Notes: a model not told the origin generated them from the letters alone. DNA of 64,000 bases from Microbacterium aurum (GCF_016907815.1 NZ_JAFBCQ010000001.1:558001-622000); one strand, 5' to 3'; counted from the stretch's first letter, positions 35,467 through 44,989 are shown. Made by a program: numbers and translations.

Positions 35467-36434
35467 ATGATCCCCGAACCCGAGCAGACCCCGGACGGCC
35501 CCCGCTATCAGGGCCGCCTCCTCGACCGCCCGGACGACGAGGTCGTCGACCAGGGCGCCGGCTTCGACCTGCGCACGCTCGTCTCGCGCCGCGGCATCCT
35601 CGGCATCGCGGGACTGGGTGTCGGCGCGGTCGCGCTCGCGGCCTGCTCGGCGGTGACCGACGCGGTGGCCTCCCCGGCGGCGACGCGCACGCCGACCCCC
35701 TCGGCCACCCCGAGCGCGACGTCTGCGCCGACCGCGAGCGACGCCCTCCCGACCGCGGAGATCCCCGACGAGACCGCCGGACCCTACCCGGGCGACGGAT
35801 CGAACGGCCCCGACGTGCGGGAGCGGTCCGGCATCGTCCGCTCGGACATCCGCAGCTCGATCTCCGGGGCGGGGTGGCCGACGGAGTCCCGTTGCAGTTC
35901 ACCCTGCGGATCACCGACATGGCGAACGGCGACGCCCCGTTCGCCGGCGTCGCCGTGTACGCCTGGCACTGCACGGCGCAGGGCGAGTATTCGATGTACT
36001 CGGCCGGCATCGAGGACGAGACCTATCTGCGCGGCGTGCAGGTGACGGATGCCGACGGTCAGGTCACCTTCACTTCGATCGTGCCCGGGTGCTACTCGGG
36101 TCGCTGGCCGCATATCCACTTCGAGGTCCATCCCTCGGCATCCGCGATCACCGACTCCGCAAATGCCATCGCGACCTCGCAGCTCGCCCTCCCCGAAAGC
36201 ATGCTCGGCGCGGTATATGCACTGGCGGCCTACGACGGGTCGGCGCGCAACCTGTCGCAGGTCACCCTGGCGTCCGACAACGTCTTTGGCGACGACGGCG
36301 GCGTGCTGCAGGTCGCGACGGTCACGGGAGACGTGACCGCCGGGTTCGCGGCGACCCTGGTGTGCCGCGTCGACGCGACGACGACGCCGACGGCCGGGAG
36401 CGCGCCCGGCGGCGGCGGACCGGGCGGGCGCTGA
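35467..36434 (+). pseudogene. Intradiol ring-cleavage dioxygenase-like protein, frameshifted
   Basis: ATG 35467 starts a protein with a twin-arginine-type signal (SRRGILGIAGLGVGAVAL) ending at the lipobox LAAC. Around 35871-35874 (GGGG) the frame is lost: the first frame stops at 36045, while the conserved enzyme continues one base over, from LQFTLRITDMANGDAPF to 36434. One missing G in the G-run would rejoin them. The second part has the iron-site residues of intradiol dioxygenases in GCYSGRWPHIHFEV. Mutation and sequencing error are both possible. Confidence 0.78.
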
Positions 36435-36472
36435 GCGGGAGCGCGGGGGCGCGGTCGGCCGCACGCGGCGGG

Positions 36473-36814
36473 TCAGCTACGCGGCGTGATCGAGTCGACG
36501 AATGCGTACGCCTCGTCGACGAGGTCGGACCAGGCGGGCGCGTGCGCGGCATCCACGAACGCCCACTCCTTCATGGGGCGACCGCGCATCACGACGCGCC
36601 GCGCGGTGCCCTCAGCCTCGAGCTCGTCGATCCGATCGCGGGGGAGTTTCAGCATGAGGTCGGAGTCGTAGCCGACGCAGGCGAACACCTTACCCCGCAC
36701 GCGCACCCCCTCGACGCCGAACATCGGCCCGAGGTCGACGCCATCGCGCAGCAGAAGCCGTTGCGCAAGGGGGTCGAAGATCTCGTGCGCCTGCTGCTGA
36801 GACTCTGCGTCCAC
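36473..36814 (-). CDS. TfoX N-terminal-domain protein
   Basis: A 113-residue protein with the TfoX/Sxy N-terminal fold: PMFGVEGVRVRGKVFACVG and LMLKLPRDRIDELE, ending MKEWAFVDAAHAPAWSDL. GTG 36814 is preferred because TACGTT lies six bases upstream and the length then suits the family; GTG 36850 is an alternative. In Gammaproteobacteria TfoX governs competence, but actinobacterial single-domain versions are uncharacterised. Confidence 0.72.
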   Translation of the reverse strand: MDAESQQQAHEIFDPLAQRLLLRDGVDLGPMFGVEGVRVRGKVFACVGYDSDLMLKLPRDRIDELEAEGTARRVVMRGRPMKEWAFVDAAHAPAWSDLVDEAYAFVDSITPRS

Positions 36815-36850
36815 GCACCAAACGTACCGCTGGCGCGCGACGCTTTGCAC

Positions 36851-36866
36851 ATGAGAGAACTCTCAT
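36851..36866. promoter_or_regulatory. ATGAGA-N4-TCTCAT palindrome, copy 1
   Basis: ATGAGAGAACTCTCAT pairs over seven bases on each side of AA. It lies in the divergent gap between the TfoX-like and DUF222-HNH genes. A near-identical 16-mer is at 57519-57534. Confidence 0.45.
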
Positions 36867-36914
36867 GCACGAGTCTGGTTTCTCGGGTTCGATCGGGGGT
36901 TTTCTGGCCGGTGA

Positions 36915-38360
36915 ATGTCGGTGGCCCTCACCACAATGGAGGGTATGGACCTCCTCACCGCCTCGTTGCATGACCTGCTCGCGCAGGCATCCCAGCTGGT
37001 GCGGGATGCCGCCGCGGGACGGGTGTTGGAGCGGGCGACGGAGCATGAACTCGCCCTCCAGGTGTCCGCGATCGGTGACCTGGCTCGTCTGACGGAGGCG
37101 CTGCTGGTCGACGCGGTGGGGGAGATCACCCGCCGGTCCGAGCACGGCTGCCGGGACGATTTCATGACCTCACATTTGGGATGTCGGAACGTGACCGAAC
37201 TGGTCGAGAACCTCACCCGCGTCGACCCGCGCACCGCGACCCGATTGCAGCGCGCCGCCCGCGCCGTCCGGCCGGAGGTCTCCGGCACGACCGGGGAGGT
37301 CCTGGACGCGGCGTTCCCGCAGGTCCGCTCGGCGATGCTCGACGGGGTGGTCGGGGTGGACGGGATCCTCGCGATCTGCGAGCCGCTGCAGGCGTCCAGC
37401 CCGCGGATCGCCCCGTCGGCCCGGCGGCACGCCGAGGAGATCGTCGTCGCGGAAGCCCGCGGGAAGGGCCCGCACGGGGCGCCCCCGGCATCAGCGGGGA
37501 TCCTCCGGGTCCACGCACAGGCGTGGGCGCTCGCCCTGGACGCGGACGGTGCCGAACCCCGCGAACGTGCCGCGCTGCGCGCCCGCGGGCTCACCCTCGG
37601 GACAGCGACCCCCACCGGCGTCCCCATCCGCGGGACCCTGCTGCCGGAGGTCGCCGCGCAGCTGCAGACCATCTTCGACGCGCACCTCGCCCCGAAGGTC
37701 ACCTTCGATAACCCTGAAGCGGAAGCCGCGTATGACGACGGGTCGCCGCTTCTCACTGCGGAAGACACCCGCACGAGGGCGCAGAAACAGCATGACGTCC
37801 TCGCCGCCGCGCTCAGTGTTGCCGCGTCCAGTGGGCTGCTGCCCACCATCGGGGGTCACGCTCCCACTCTCGTGGTGTCGGTCACCGCGGAAGATCTCGA
37901 GTCCGGCCGGGGGTACGCGCACGCGCAGGGGTGTGAGCAGCCGGTGACGGTGTCCCTTGCCCGGCATGTGGCGTGTGCGGGGACGATCCAACGCGTCACC
38001 AGCCGTGATGACGGGAGGATCATCCGGATCGATGTCCGCGACCGGGTGTTCAACCGGTACCAGCGGCGCGCGATCGCGCTCCGCGACGGCGGGTGCGTCA
38101 TCCCCGGATGCGGGGTCCCGGCATCCTGGTGCGAGATCCACCACGTCACCGAACACGCAGGCGGCGGCCCCACCCACACCGACAACGGCGTCCTCCTGTG
38201 CTGGTACCACCACCGCTACCTCGACCGCATCGGCTGGCAGATCCGCATGAACCACGGCATCCCCGAAGTCAAAGCCCCCGGCTGGTGGGGAACCGACCAC
38301 CAATGGCGACCCGCCACCACCTCACCCACCCGACTCCACCGCACCATCCTGAAGACCTGA
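36915..38360 (+). CDS. DUF222 protein with C-terminal HNH nuclease domain
   Basis: A protein of about 481 residues. The long helical N-terminal part is the DUF222 (13E12-type) domain, common in actinobacteria and often present in many copies. The C-terminal HNH motif has paired zinc cysteines in CVIPGCGVPASWC, the catalytic region EIHHVTEH and the ending LLCWYHHRYLD. The start is unsure (ATGs at 36915, 36936, 36945). Its stop codon lies within the first copy of a 49-bp repeat. The cellular role of this family is unknown. Confidence 0.82.
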   Translation: MSVALTTMEGMDLLTASLHDLLAQASQLVRDAAAGRVLERATEHELALQVSAIGDLARLTEALLVDAVGEITRRSEHGCRDDFMTSHLGCRNVTELVENLTRVDPRTATRLQRAARAVRPEVSGTTGEVLDAAFPQVRSAMLDGVVGVDGILAICEPLQASSPRIAPSARRHAEEIVVAEARGKGPHGAPPASAGILRVHAQAWALALDADGAEPRERAALRARGLTLGTATPTGVPIRGTLLPEVAAQLQTIFDAHLAPKVTFDNPEAEAAYDDGSPLLTAEDTRTRAQKQHDVLAAALSVAASSGLLPTIGGHAPTLVVSVTAEDLESGRGYAHAQGCEQPVTVSLARHVACAGTIQRVTSRDDGRIIRIDVRDRVFNRYQRRAIALRDGGCVIPGCGVPASWCEIHHVTEHAGGGPTHTDNGVLLCWYHHRYLDRIGWQIRMNHGIPEVKAPGWWGTDHQWRPATTSPTRLHRTILKT

Positions 38361-38493
38361 TCTCGATACGCCCGCTCATCCCACGCGGGCACTCGATCAC
38401 CGGGGGGCGAGGAGGCGCGCCAGAGCCAGCCGGACGAAACGGCATGATCTCGATACGCCCGCTCGTCCCTCGCGCGCACTCGATCACCGGGGG
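38358..38493. repeat. Pair of 49-bp direct repeats after the HNH gene
   Basis: Copies at 38358-38406 and 38445-38493 share TGATCTCGATACGCCCGCTC ... ACTCGATCACCGGGGG with only a few mismatches. Each is internally palindromic (TGATC and GATCA ends, GCCCGC/GCGGGC in the first). Position right behind a nuclease gene suggests a dispersed repeat family. Confidence 0.6.
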
Positions 38494-38587
38494 TAGCGCG
38501 GGCACGCATCCACCGGAAGGAGCGCGACGCGTCACCGCCTCCTCCACCAGACTCCGACGCGACGTTCTCAAGCCCGACATGGGGGTA

Positions 38588-38603
38588 TAGTCCATGTGGA
38601 CTA
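38588..38603. promoter_or_regulatory. PadR operator candidate
   Basis: TAGTCCATGTGGACTA is a perfect 7-base inverted repeat about TG. It lies 17 bp before the PadR gene start and overlaps the probable -10 (TATAGT), so binding would block transcription of the padR-MFS pair. Confidence 0.65.
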
Positions 38604-38620
38604 GTCGATACGGAGCAATG

Positions 38621-39244
38621 ATGAAGGATGCCGTCGCACGCCTCACCCCGTTGGGGGTCATGGTGCTCGCGCTGCTGCGCGAAGACGATATGCACCCCTA
38701 CGAGATGATCCGGCTGATGCGCCAGCGGCACGACGACCGCATCGTCTCGCTCACCAACGGCACGATGTACCACACGGTGGGCCGTCTCGAGCGGGGAGGG
38801 CTGCTCGCCGAGGTCGGCACCGACCGGGAGGGAAACCGCCCGGAGCGGACGACCTACACCCTCACCGATGCCGGCCGGCAGGTCGTGCTCGACTGGGTGC
38901 GCCGCGAGATCCCGCGGATCGACCGACCGGTCGAGTTCCGCGTCGCGCTCGCCGAGGTCCACAACCTCGAGCGCGACGAAGCCGTCAGCCTGCTGCGCGA
39001 GCGCGAGACCGCCCTGGCCGCCTCGCTCGAGCTGCACCAGGGCGGACGGGCGAAAGCGCTCGCCAAGGGCGTTCCCGACCAGTACCTCATCGAAGTCGAG
39101 CGGGAAGGCATCCTGCTCGAGGCCGAACTGACCTGGCTGCGCGAGCTCATCGCGCGCGTGGCCGACACCGACTATCCGTGGGGCGATGCCGCCGGCATGC
39201 CCACCGACCGTTACCTCGCTCAGAGAGAGGCTGCACGCCGATGA
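38621..39244 (+). CDS. PadR-family regulator
   Basis: A 207-residue transcription factor. Winged-helix residues 1-95 include LGVMVLALLREDDMHPYEM and GTMYHTVGRLERGGLL; a C-terminal helical dimerisation part follows. ATG 38621 has GGAG at a good distance; ATG 38618 is the other choice. Its stop overlaps the MFS pump start (ATGA), the classic repressor-pump layout in which a drug-like ligand lifts repression. Confidence 0.86.
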   Translation: MKDAVARLTPLGVMVLALLREDDMHPYEMIRLMRQRHDDRIVSLTNGTMYHTVGRLERGGLLAEVGTDREGNRPERTTYTLTDAGRQVVLDWVRREIPRIDRPVEFRVALAEVHNLERDEAVSLLRERETALAASLELHQGGRAKALAKGVPDQYLIEVEREGILLEAELTWLRELIARVADTDYPWGDAAGMPTDRYLAQREAARR

Positions 39245-40845
39245 CCGATCCCTCGACCACCTCCGGAGCGGCTCCGGAGCCCGCGGGCGCCGCCGCCGCA
39301 TCCGCCCCCGCATCCGCCCCCGCCGCGCCTGCCGCGTCCGCCGCCGCCGCAACCGCCGCGCCTGCCGCATCCGGGCCTGCCGCGCCCGCCGCCCCCGCAC
39401 CCGAGGGCAACGCCAACCCGTGGCCCGCCCTCTGGGCGCTCGTCATCGGGTTCTTCATGATCCTCGTCGACACGACGATCGTCTCGGTCGCGAACCCCGC
39501 GATCAAGGCCGCGCTCGACCCGACGACGAACAACCTCGACAACGTCGTGTGGGTGACCTCGGCGTACCTCCTCGCCTACGCCGTGCCGCTCCTGATCACC
39601 GGACGCCTCGGCGACCGGTTCGGACCCAAGCGCGTGTACCTGATCGGCCTCGCGATCTTCACCCTCGCCTCGCTCGGCTGCGGACTGTCCGGCTCGCTCG
39701 AGATGCTCATCGCGTTCCGTGCCGTCCAGGGCCTCGGCGCCTCGGTCATGACGCCGCAGACGATGGCGGTCATCACGCGCACCTTCCCCGCCCACCGCCG
39801 CGGTGCGGCGATGGGCCTGTGGGGGGCGACCTCCGGCGTCGCCATGCTCGTCGGTCCCCTCGCCGGCGGCCTTCTCGTCGACGGCCTCGGCTGGGAGTGG
39901 ATCTTCTTCGTGAACCTCCCCGTCGGCGTCATCGGATTCGTCCTGGCATGGATGCTGGTGCCGAACCTGACGACGCACGAGCACCGGTTCGACGTCGTCG
40001 GCGTCGTTCTCAGCGCCGCGGCGCTCTTCCTCATCGTGTTCGGCCTGCAGGAGGGCGAGCACTACGACTGGGCGCCGTGGGTGTGGACCATGCTCGCCGC
40101 CGGCGTCGTCGTCATGGCGGTGTTCATCTGGCAGCAGGCGAAGACCAAGAGCGAGCCCCTCGTGCCACTCGACCTCTTCCGCGACCGCAACTTCTCCGTC
40201 GCCAACATCGGCATCGCGACCGTCGGGTTCACGGTGACGGCGATGTCGCTGCCGATGATGTTCTTCTACCAGCTCGCCCGGGGCCTCACCCCGACCGAGT
40301 CGGCGCTGCTGCTCATCCCGATGGCGGTGCTCTCGGGTGTGCTCGCGCCGTTCGCCGGACGCCTGCTCGACCGCGTCGACCCCCGGATGCTCCTCGTGCC
40401 TGGCCTGCTGCTGACGGTGATCTCGCTCTTCTGGTACGCCGCGCTGATGAACCCCGACACCGAGATCTGGATGTTCCTGCTGCCCTCGGCGCTCATGGGC
40501 ATCGGCCAGTCCGGCATGTGGGGACCGCTGGCGACCACTGCGACCCGCAACCTGCAGCCCCGGCAGGCCGGCGCCGGTTCGGGCATTTACAACACGACCC
40601 GCACGATCGGCTCGGTGCTCGGCTCGGCCACGATCGCCGCGCTCATGCAGAACCGCCTCGAGGCGAACCTGCCCGGCGCGTCCGACGCCGGCGGCGACTT
40701 CACCTCGGGTCAGCTCCCCGCCTTCGTGGTGCCCGGGTTCTCCGATGCCATGGCGCAGTCGATCCTGCTCCCGGCATCCGTCCTGCTCATCGGCGTCATC
40801 GCGGTGCTGTTCATGCAGCGCCCCGCGCACCTCGCGAAGCGCTGA
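39241..40845 (+). CDS. DHA2-family MFS efflux pump
   Basis: A 534-residue drug:H+ antiporter with 14 predicted spans. The first 58 residues are an Ala/Pro/Ser low-complexity tail in the cytoplasm, unusual in length. Family motifs follow: LVDTTIVSVANPAI at span 1, GRLGDRFGPKRVYL (motif A) and the WRW-like GLGWEWIFFVNLPVG. It is co-transcribed with the PadR regulator. The exported compound is unknown. Confidence 0.87.
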   Translation: MTDPSTTSGAAPEPAGAAAASAPASAPAAPAASAAAATAAPAASGPAAPAAPAPEGNANPWPALWALVIGFFMILVDTTIVSVANPAIKAALDPTTNNLDNVVWVTSAYLLAYAVPLLITGRLGDRFGPKRVYLIGLAIFTLASLGCGLSGSLEMLIAFRAVQGLGASVMTPQTMAVITRTFPAHRRGAAMGLWGATSGVAMLVGPLAGGLLVDGLGWEWIFFVNLPVGVIGFVLAWMLVPNLTTHEHRFDVVGVVLSAAALFLIVFGLQEGEHYDWAPWVWTMLAAGVVVMAVFIWQQAKTKSEPLVPLDLFRDRNFSVANIGIATVGFTVTAMSLPMMFFYQLARGLTPTESALLLIPMAVLSGVLAPFAGRLLDRVDPRMLLVPGLLLTVISLFWYAALMNPDTEIWMFLLPSALMGIGQSGMWGPLATTATRNLQPRQAGAGSGIYNTTRTIGSVLGSATIAALMQNRLEANLPGASDAGGDFTSGQLPAFVVPGFSDAMAQSILLPASVLLIGVIAVLFMQRPAHLAKR

Positions 40846-40888
40846 GCCCGCGCTTCCCCATCCGCCGGCCCCTCATCCCCACGTCGAG

Positions 40889-40920
40889 CCCTCACCCCTG
40901 TGCGCGCCTGGGCGTGAGGG
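40889..40920. terminator. Hairpin between converging MFS and purD genes
   Basis: CCCTCAC (40889-40895) pairs with GTGAGGG (40914-40920), with further inner pairing. It is followed by more GC-rich sequence and no T-run. It is the likely end of both transcripts. Confidence 0.4.
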
Positions 40921-41004
40921 TTCGGTGGGGGAGCGAGGGTTCGGCGGGGCCGCGCGCGGGCAGGGACCCGAACCCGTCCCCGAACCCGAAACCGAAACCC
41001 GGAC

Positions 41005-42276
41005 TCAGGCGACGGCGGCGGCGATGTCGCGGCGGAAGTGCGCGCCCTCGAGGGTGATCTCGGCCAGGGCGGCGTAGGCGCGCTCCCGCGCCTGCGCGAA
41101 GTCCGCGGCGGTCGCCACGACGTTCAGCACCCGGCCGCCCGTCGCGACGAGCGCGCCCTCGCGATCGCGCGCGGTGGCGGCGTGCGCGAGGTGGACGCCG
41201 GGGACGGATGCCGCGGCCTCCGTCCCGTCGATGAGGCGACCCGTGACGGGGCTCTCCGGGTATCCCTCGCTCGCGAGGACGACGGTGATCGCCGCCGTGT
41301 CGGCGAAGCTCGGCGCGGGCTCGTCCTCCAGATGGCCGGATGCCGCGGCCATCAGCAGCTGCGACAGCGGACTCGTCAGGCGGGCGAGCACGACCTGGGT
41401 CTCCGGGTCGCCGAACCGCGCGTTGAACTCGATGACCTTCACGCCCTGCTCGGTGAGGATCAGGCCCGCGTAGAGCAGACCGATGAAGGGGGTGCCCTCG
41501 GCATCGAGCTGCCGGATCACCGGCTCGGCGACCTCGCGCGTGACCTGCTCGACGAACGCCTGCTCGCTGCCGAACCGATCGGCCAGCCACGGCAGCGGGG
41601 AGTATGCCCCCATGCCGCCGGTGTTGGGACCGGCGTCGCCGTCGTACGCGCGCTTGAAGTCCTGCGCGGGGCTGAGTGCCCGCACGGTGTCGCCGTCGCT
41701 GACGAAGAACAGCGACACCTCCGGGCCGGAGAGGAACTCCTCGACGAGCACGGGGCCGGAGGGAAGGTACGCGTCGGCGTGGGCGAGGGCGGCGGCGCGG
41801 TCCTCCGTGACGATGACGCCCTTGCCGGCCGCCAGGCCGTCGGCCTTCACGACATACGGTGCGCCGTACGCGTCGAGTGCGGCTTCGACGTCCGCGCGGG
41901 TCGCGGCGCGGGTGGCCTGCCCGGTCGGGACGCCCGCGGCATCCATCACCCGCTTCGCGAACGCCTTGGAGCCCTCGAGGGCGGCGGCGGCGCGTGCCGG
42001 CCCGAACACCGGGATGCCGCGCTCGCGCAGCGCATCGGCGACCCCTGCGACGAGCGGCGCCTCGGGGCCGATGATCACGAGGTCGATGTGCTCGTCATTG
42101 GCGTAGTCCGTGACGGCGCCCGGGCTGTTCGCATCGAGGCCCTCGGCGATGGCCGCGTCGGCGGCGATCCCGGCGTTGCCGGGCGCCGCGAACAGCTCGT
42201 GGCCGGCATCCTCCCCCTTCAGCGCGAGGAGGATGGCGTGCTCGCGGGCACCGGAACCGAGGACGAGAATGCGCAC
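41005..42276 (-). CDS. purD: Phosphoribosylamine-glycine ligase
   Basis: A 423-residue GAR synthetase with the ATP-grasp fold. It opens [16 protein letters not shown] and contains [18 protein letters not shown], the [13 protein letters not shown] motif and [16 protein letters not shown], all diagnostic. GTG 42276 lies six bases after TAGGCT, so the transcript is probably leaderless. Confidence 0.95.
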   Translation of the reverse strand: MRILVLGSGAREHAILLALKGEDAGHELFAAPGNAGIAADAAIAEGLDANSPGAVTDYANDEHIDLVIIGPEAPLVAGVADALRERGIPVFGPARAAAALEGSKAFAKRVMDAAGVPTGQATRAATRADVEAALDAYGAPYVVKADGLAAGKGVIVTEDRAAALAHADAYLPSGPVLVEEFLSGPEVSLFFVSDGDTVRALSPAQDFKRAYDGDAGPNTGGMGAYSPLPWLADRFGSEQAFVEQVTREVAEPVIRQLDAEGTPFIGLLYAGLILTEQGVKVIEFNARFGDPETQVVLARLTSPLSQLLMAAASGHLEDEPAPSFADTAAITVVLASEGYPESPVTGRLIDGTEAAASVPGVHLAHAATARDREGALVATGGRVLNVVATAADFAQARERAYAALAEITLEGAHFRRDIAAAVA

Positions 42277-42318
42277 CCGGCCAGCCTACCGACGCGGGCC
42301 GCGCACTACCGTGGAGGG

Positions 42319-42687
42319 ATGGCCCGCAAGATCTCCACCGAGGACGGTCGCGCCGCGCTGTCCGCCGTTGCCGGGGCGGCGGATGCCGGCGCCACACCCG
42401 CCCGCACCGATCTTGGGACCGCGGTCCGCTACCTCCTGCAGCTGCTCGCGGAGAAGGCGCCGGGCAACACCGTCGAGGTGCGGGTGCCCCCGTTCGGCGC
42501 CGTCCAGGTGATCGAGGGCCCGCGGCACACCCGCGGCACCCCGCCGAACGTCGTGGAAACGGATGCCGCGACGTGGATCGCCCTCGCCACGGGCACCGAG
42601 GCGTGGGCGGAGGCCGCGGCATCCGGTCGCATCCTCGCCTCGGGCACCCGCGCCGATCTCGCCGCCCTGCTGCCGCTGCGCCCCTGA
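42319..42687 (+). CDS. Sterol-carrier-family protein
   Basis: A 122-residue protein like the actinobacterial SCP-2-type small proteins, with VEVRVPPFGAVQVIEGPRHTRGTPPNVVETD and the ATWIALATG motif. These may bind a hydrophobic ligand or the dUTP-like fold's relatives; no function is proven. GGAGG precedes the ATG. It diverges from purD. A 23-bp piece of its 3' end is repeated at about 42763, just before the next gene. Confidence 0.65.
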   Translation: MARKISTEDGRAALSAVAGAADAGATPARTDLGTAVRYLLQLLAEKAPGNTVEVRVPPFGAVQVIEGPRHTRGTPPNVVETDAATWIALATGTEAWAEAAASGRILASGTRADLAALLPLRP

Positions 42688-42796
42688 CCCGCCCGGCCCC
42701 TCCCGCCCGGCCCCTGCCGCCCCGGGCGCCGCCCAGACCCGACCCTCCCGCCCGGGCCCCCGCCGCTGCGCCCCTGACCCGCCCTATCGTGGTCGG

Positions 42797-43786
42797 GTGA
42801 TCAGAATCGCGACCATCGGGACCAGTGTCATCACCGAGACTTTCGCCGACGCGGTCGCGGCGGCTGAGGTCGGCGAGGGCATCGCGATCACCGCCGTGAC
42901 CTCCCGCGATGCCGCCAAGGCCCGCGCCTTCGCCGACCGCATCGGGCTCACGACGGCCACCGCGACCGACGACCTCGACGCGCTCCTGCGCAGCGGCGCC
43001 GTCGACGCGGTGTACATCGCCTCGCCGAACGGCGCCCACGCCGCGCAGGCGCGCACCGCCATCGCCGCCGGCGTGCACGTGTTCGTCGAGAAGCCCGCGA
43101 CGACGGCGTCGGCCGAGTGGGACGAGCTGGTCGCGGCGGCCCACGCCGCCGGCGTCGTCGTGTTCGAGGGGATGCGAAACGTCTACGACCCCGGCTTCGC
43201 CGCCCTCCGCGACGTGCTGCCGGAGCTCGGGACGCTCCGTCGCGCCTCGTTCTCATACTGCCAGCGCTCCGCCCGCTACGACCGCGTCCTCGCCGGCGAG
43301 ACTCCCGCGATCTTCGATCCGGCGCTCGGCGGCGGTGCCCTCTGGGACCTGGGCGTCTACCCGATCAGCGCCATGGTCGCGTTGTTCGGCGAGCCGGATG
43401 CCGTGGCCGCGGTCTCCCCGCGCATCGCCACGGGTGTCGAGGGCGCGGGCACGGCCCTCCTCGCCTACCCCGGCGCGGCCGGCGACGGCATGATCGGCGA
43501 GGTCACCTACTCCAAGATCACCCGGTCGGACGTCCCGAGCGAGATCCAGGGTGAGCTCGGCACGCTCGAGATCGACCACATCGCCCAGCCGCGGCATCTC
43601 GTGCTCACGACGATCGACGGCGCGCGGCGCGAGATCCCGATCGACGCCGCGGCGAACAACATGCGGTACGAGGTCGAGCGCTTCGCCGCGCTCGTCGCGG
43701 GCGCCGACCCGGCCGCCGATCAGGCGCGCACGGCGGGCGTGCTCCGGGTGATCGAGCGCATCCGCGCCGACGGGATTCTCGTCTGA
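42797..43786 (+). CDS. Gfo/Idh/MocA-family oxidoreductase
   Basis: A 329-residue NAD(P)-dependent oxidoreductase. The Rossmann part ends in the family motif GVHVFVEKPATT, with the lysine used in catalysis, and FDPALGGGALWDLGVYPI lies in the second domain. Substrates in this family are sugars and polyols; none can be assigned. GTG 42797 is six bases after TATCGT. Confidence 0.85.
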   Translation: MIRIATIGTSVITETFADAVAAAEVGEGIAITAVTSRDAAKARAFADRIGLTTATATDDLDALLRSGAVDAVYIASPNGAHAAQARTAIAAGVHVFVEKPATTASAEWDELVAAAHAAGVVVFEGMRNVYDPGFAALRDVLPELGTLRRASFSYCQRSARYDRVLAGETPAIFDPALGGGALWDLGVYPISAMVALFGEPDAVAAVSPRIATGVEGAGTALLAYPGAAGDGMIGEVTYSKITRSDVPSEIQGELGTLEIDHIAQPRHLVLTTIDGARREIPIDAAANNMRYEVERFAALVAGADPAADQARTAGVLRVIERIRADGILV

Positions 43787-43855
43787 CGGCGCGGACCGTG
43801 GCATCCGGGATCGACCTCATCCGCATCCAGCAGATCGTGAACACGGAGGACTGAC

Positions 43856-44293
43856 ATGGCAGACACGAAGAGCGGGTTCAGCGCCGACGAGCGCGCCGCG
43901 ATGAAGCAGCGCGCCGAGGAGCTGCGCGCGACCAAGGGCCTGAAGGGCGCCGCGAAGCTCGCCAAGGAGCTCGAGGCCTGCGTCGAGGCGATCGAGGCCC
44001 TCACCGGCGTCGACGGCGATCTCGCCCGCGCCGTGCACCGCATCGTCGGCGACGTCGCGCCGCACCTCAACCCGAAGACGTTCTACGGCTTCCCGGCCTA
44101 TGCCGCCGACGGCAAGGTCGTGCTGTTCGTTCAGCCCGCGTCGAAGTTCGACACCCGGTATCCGACGCTGAACTTCGACGAGCCCGCGCACCTCGACGAC
44201 GGACCGATGTGGCCGGTCTCGTTCGCGGTGGTCGAGGTGACGGATGCCGTCGAGAAGCGCATCCGCGACCTCGTCGCCGCGGCGGTGGCCTGA
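43856..44293 (+). CDS. DUF1801-like small protein
   Basis: A 145-residue protein with a lysine/alanine-rich helical start and a C-terminal region TFYGFPAYAADGKVVLFVQPASKF, similar to DUF1801 (frataxin-like-fold) proteins of unclear role. GGAGG precedes ATG 43856. A second DUF1801-type protein is encoded at 57590. Confidence 0.6.
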   Translation: MADTKSGFSADERAAMKQRAEELRATKGLKGAAKLAKELEACVEAIEALTGVDGDLARAVHRIVGDVAPHLNPKTFYGFPAYAADGKVVLFVQPASKFDTRYPTLNFDEPAHLDDGPMWPVSFAVVEVTDAVEKRIRDLVAAAVA

Positions 44294-44368
44294 ACCCGGC
44301 GGGGGCACGGCGGACGGGACGACCTAGACTGGAGGGGTTTGATCCCTTCCCGTCTGGATGAGCCCCAC

Positions 44369-44989
44369 GTGACCGATGCAGCAGAGCGCGCCTTCGAGGT
44401 GCGCCACGTGCAGCTGGGCCGTGCCCTGCTGGCTGCCGTCGCCGCCGTCATGGTCACCTTCTCCCCGGACCATTCGGCCGGCGTGGGACTGGCGATCTTC
44501 AGCGGCTGGGCGATCGCGACCGCGCTGATCCTCCTGATCGCGGCCTGGCTGGTCTACCCGCAGGGCCGTCGCGGCGCCCCGATCCTCCTCGGCGCGCTGA
44601 CGCTCGTCGCGGGCATGATCACGGGTCTTCCCGGCATCCGCTCGGTGACGCTGTTCTTCGTCGTCGTGATCGTCTGGGCGCTCGCGACGGGCGCCGCCGA
44701 GCTCGCCGTCGGCATCCGCTCCCGCCGCGCCGAGGGACCCGCCCGCGACGAGGCGCGCGACCGCATCCTCATCGGGGCGTTCACCCTCGCGCTCGGCGTC
44801 GGACTGCTGCTGGTGAACCCGGCCTACAGCCTGGATTACTTCATCTCCGACGCGAATCAGACGTTCACCCTCACGGGCATCACGATCGGCGTCGGCCTGT
44901 TCGGCGGCTACGCCGCGATCATCGCCGTGTTCCTGGGCATCGCGGGGCTCTCGCCTCGCCGCCCGGCCACGGTGGAGGAGTCCGCATGA
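44369..44989 (+). CDS. Membrane protein of unknown function
   Basis: About 206 residues with six hydrophobic segments in pairs, a short RSRRAEGPARDEARD loop in the middle and no recognised motif. TAGACT at 44325-44330 is a good -10. The start is unsure: GTG 44369 is preferred, while a TTG at 44339 is closer to the -10. It overlaps the next small membrane gene by ATGA, so the two products may act together. Confidence 0.6.
   Translation: MTDAAERAFEVRHVQLGRALLAAVAAVMVTFSPDHSAGVGLAIFSGWAIATALILLIAAWLVYPQGRRGAPILLGALTLVAGMITGLPGIRSVTLFFVVVIVWALATGAAELAVGIRSRRAEGPARDEARDRILIGAFTLALGVGLLLVNPAYSLDYFISDANQTFTLTGITIGVGLFGGYAAIIAVFLGIAGLSPRRPATVEESA

Noticed and set aside
33699-36434. A 911-residue plus-strand frame across quinone-oxidoreductase and purC
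   Set aside because: Only its last part is real, as the second half of the frameshifted dioxygenase; the rest is antisense to two well-supported genes.
36915-38360. DUF222-HNH gene as an intein or group I intron nuclease
   Set aside because: It is a free-standing DUF222-HNH protein with no intein splice motifs and no intron-like flanks.
42671-42790. Direct repeat of GCCGCTGCGCCCCTGACCCG
   Set aside because: A short duplicated end of the preceding gene in very GC-rich filler, probably a slippage event without function.
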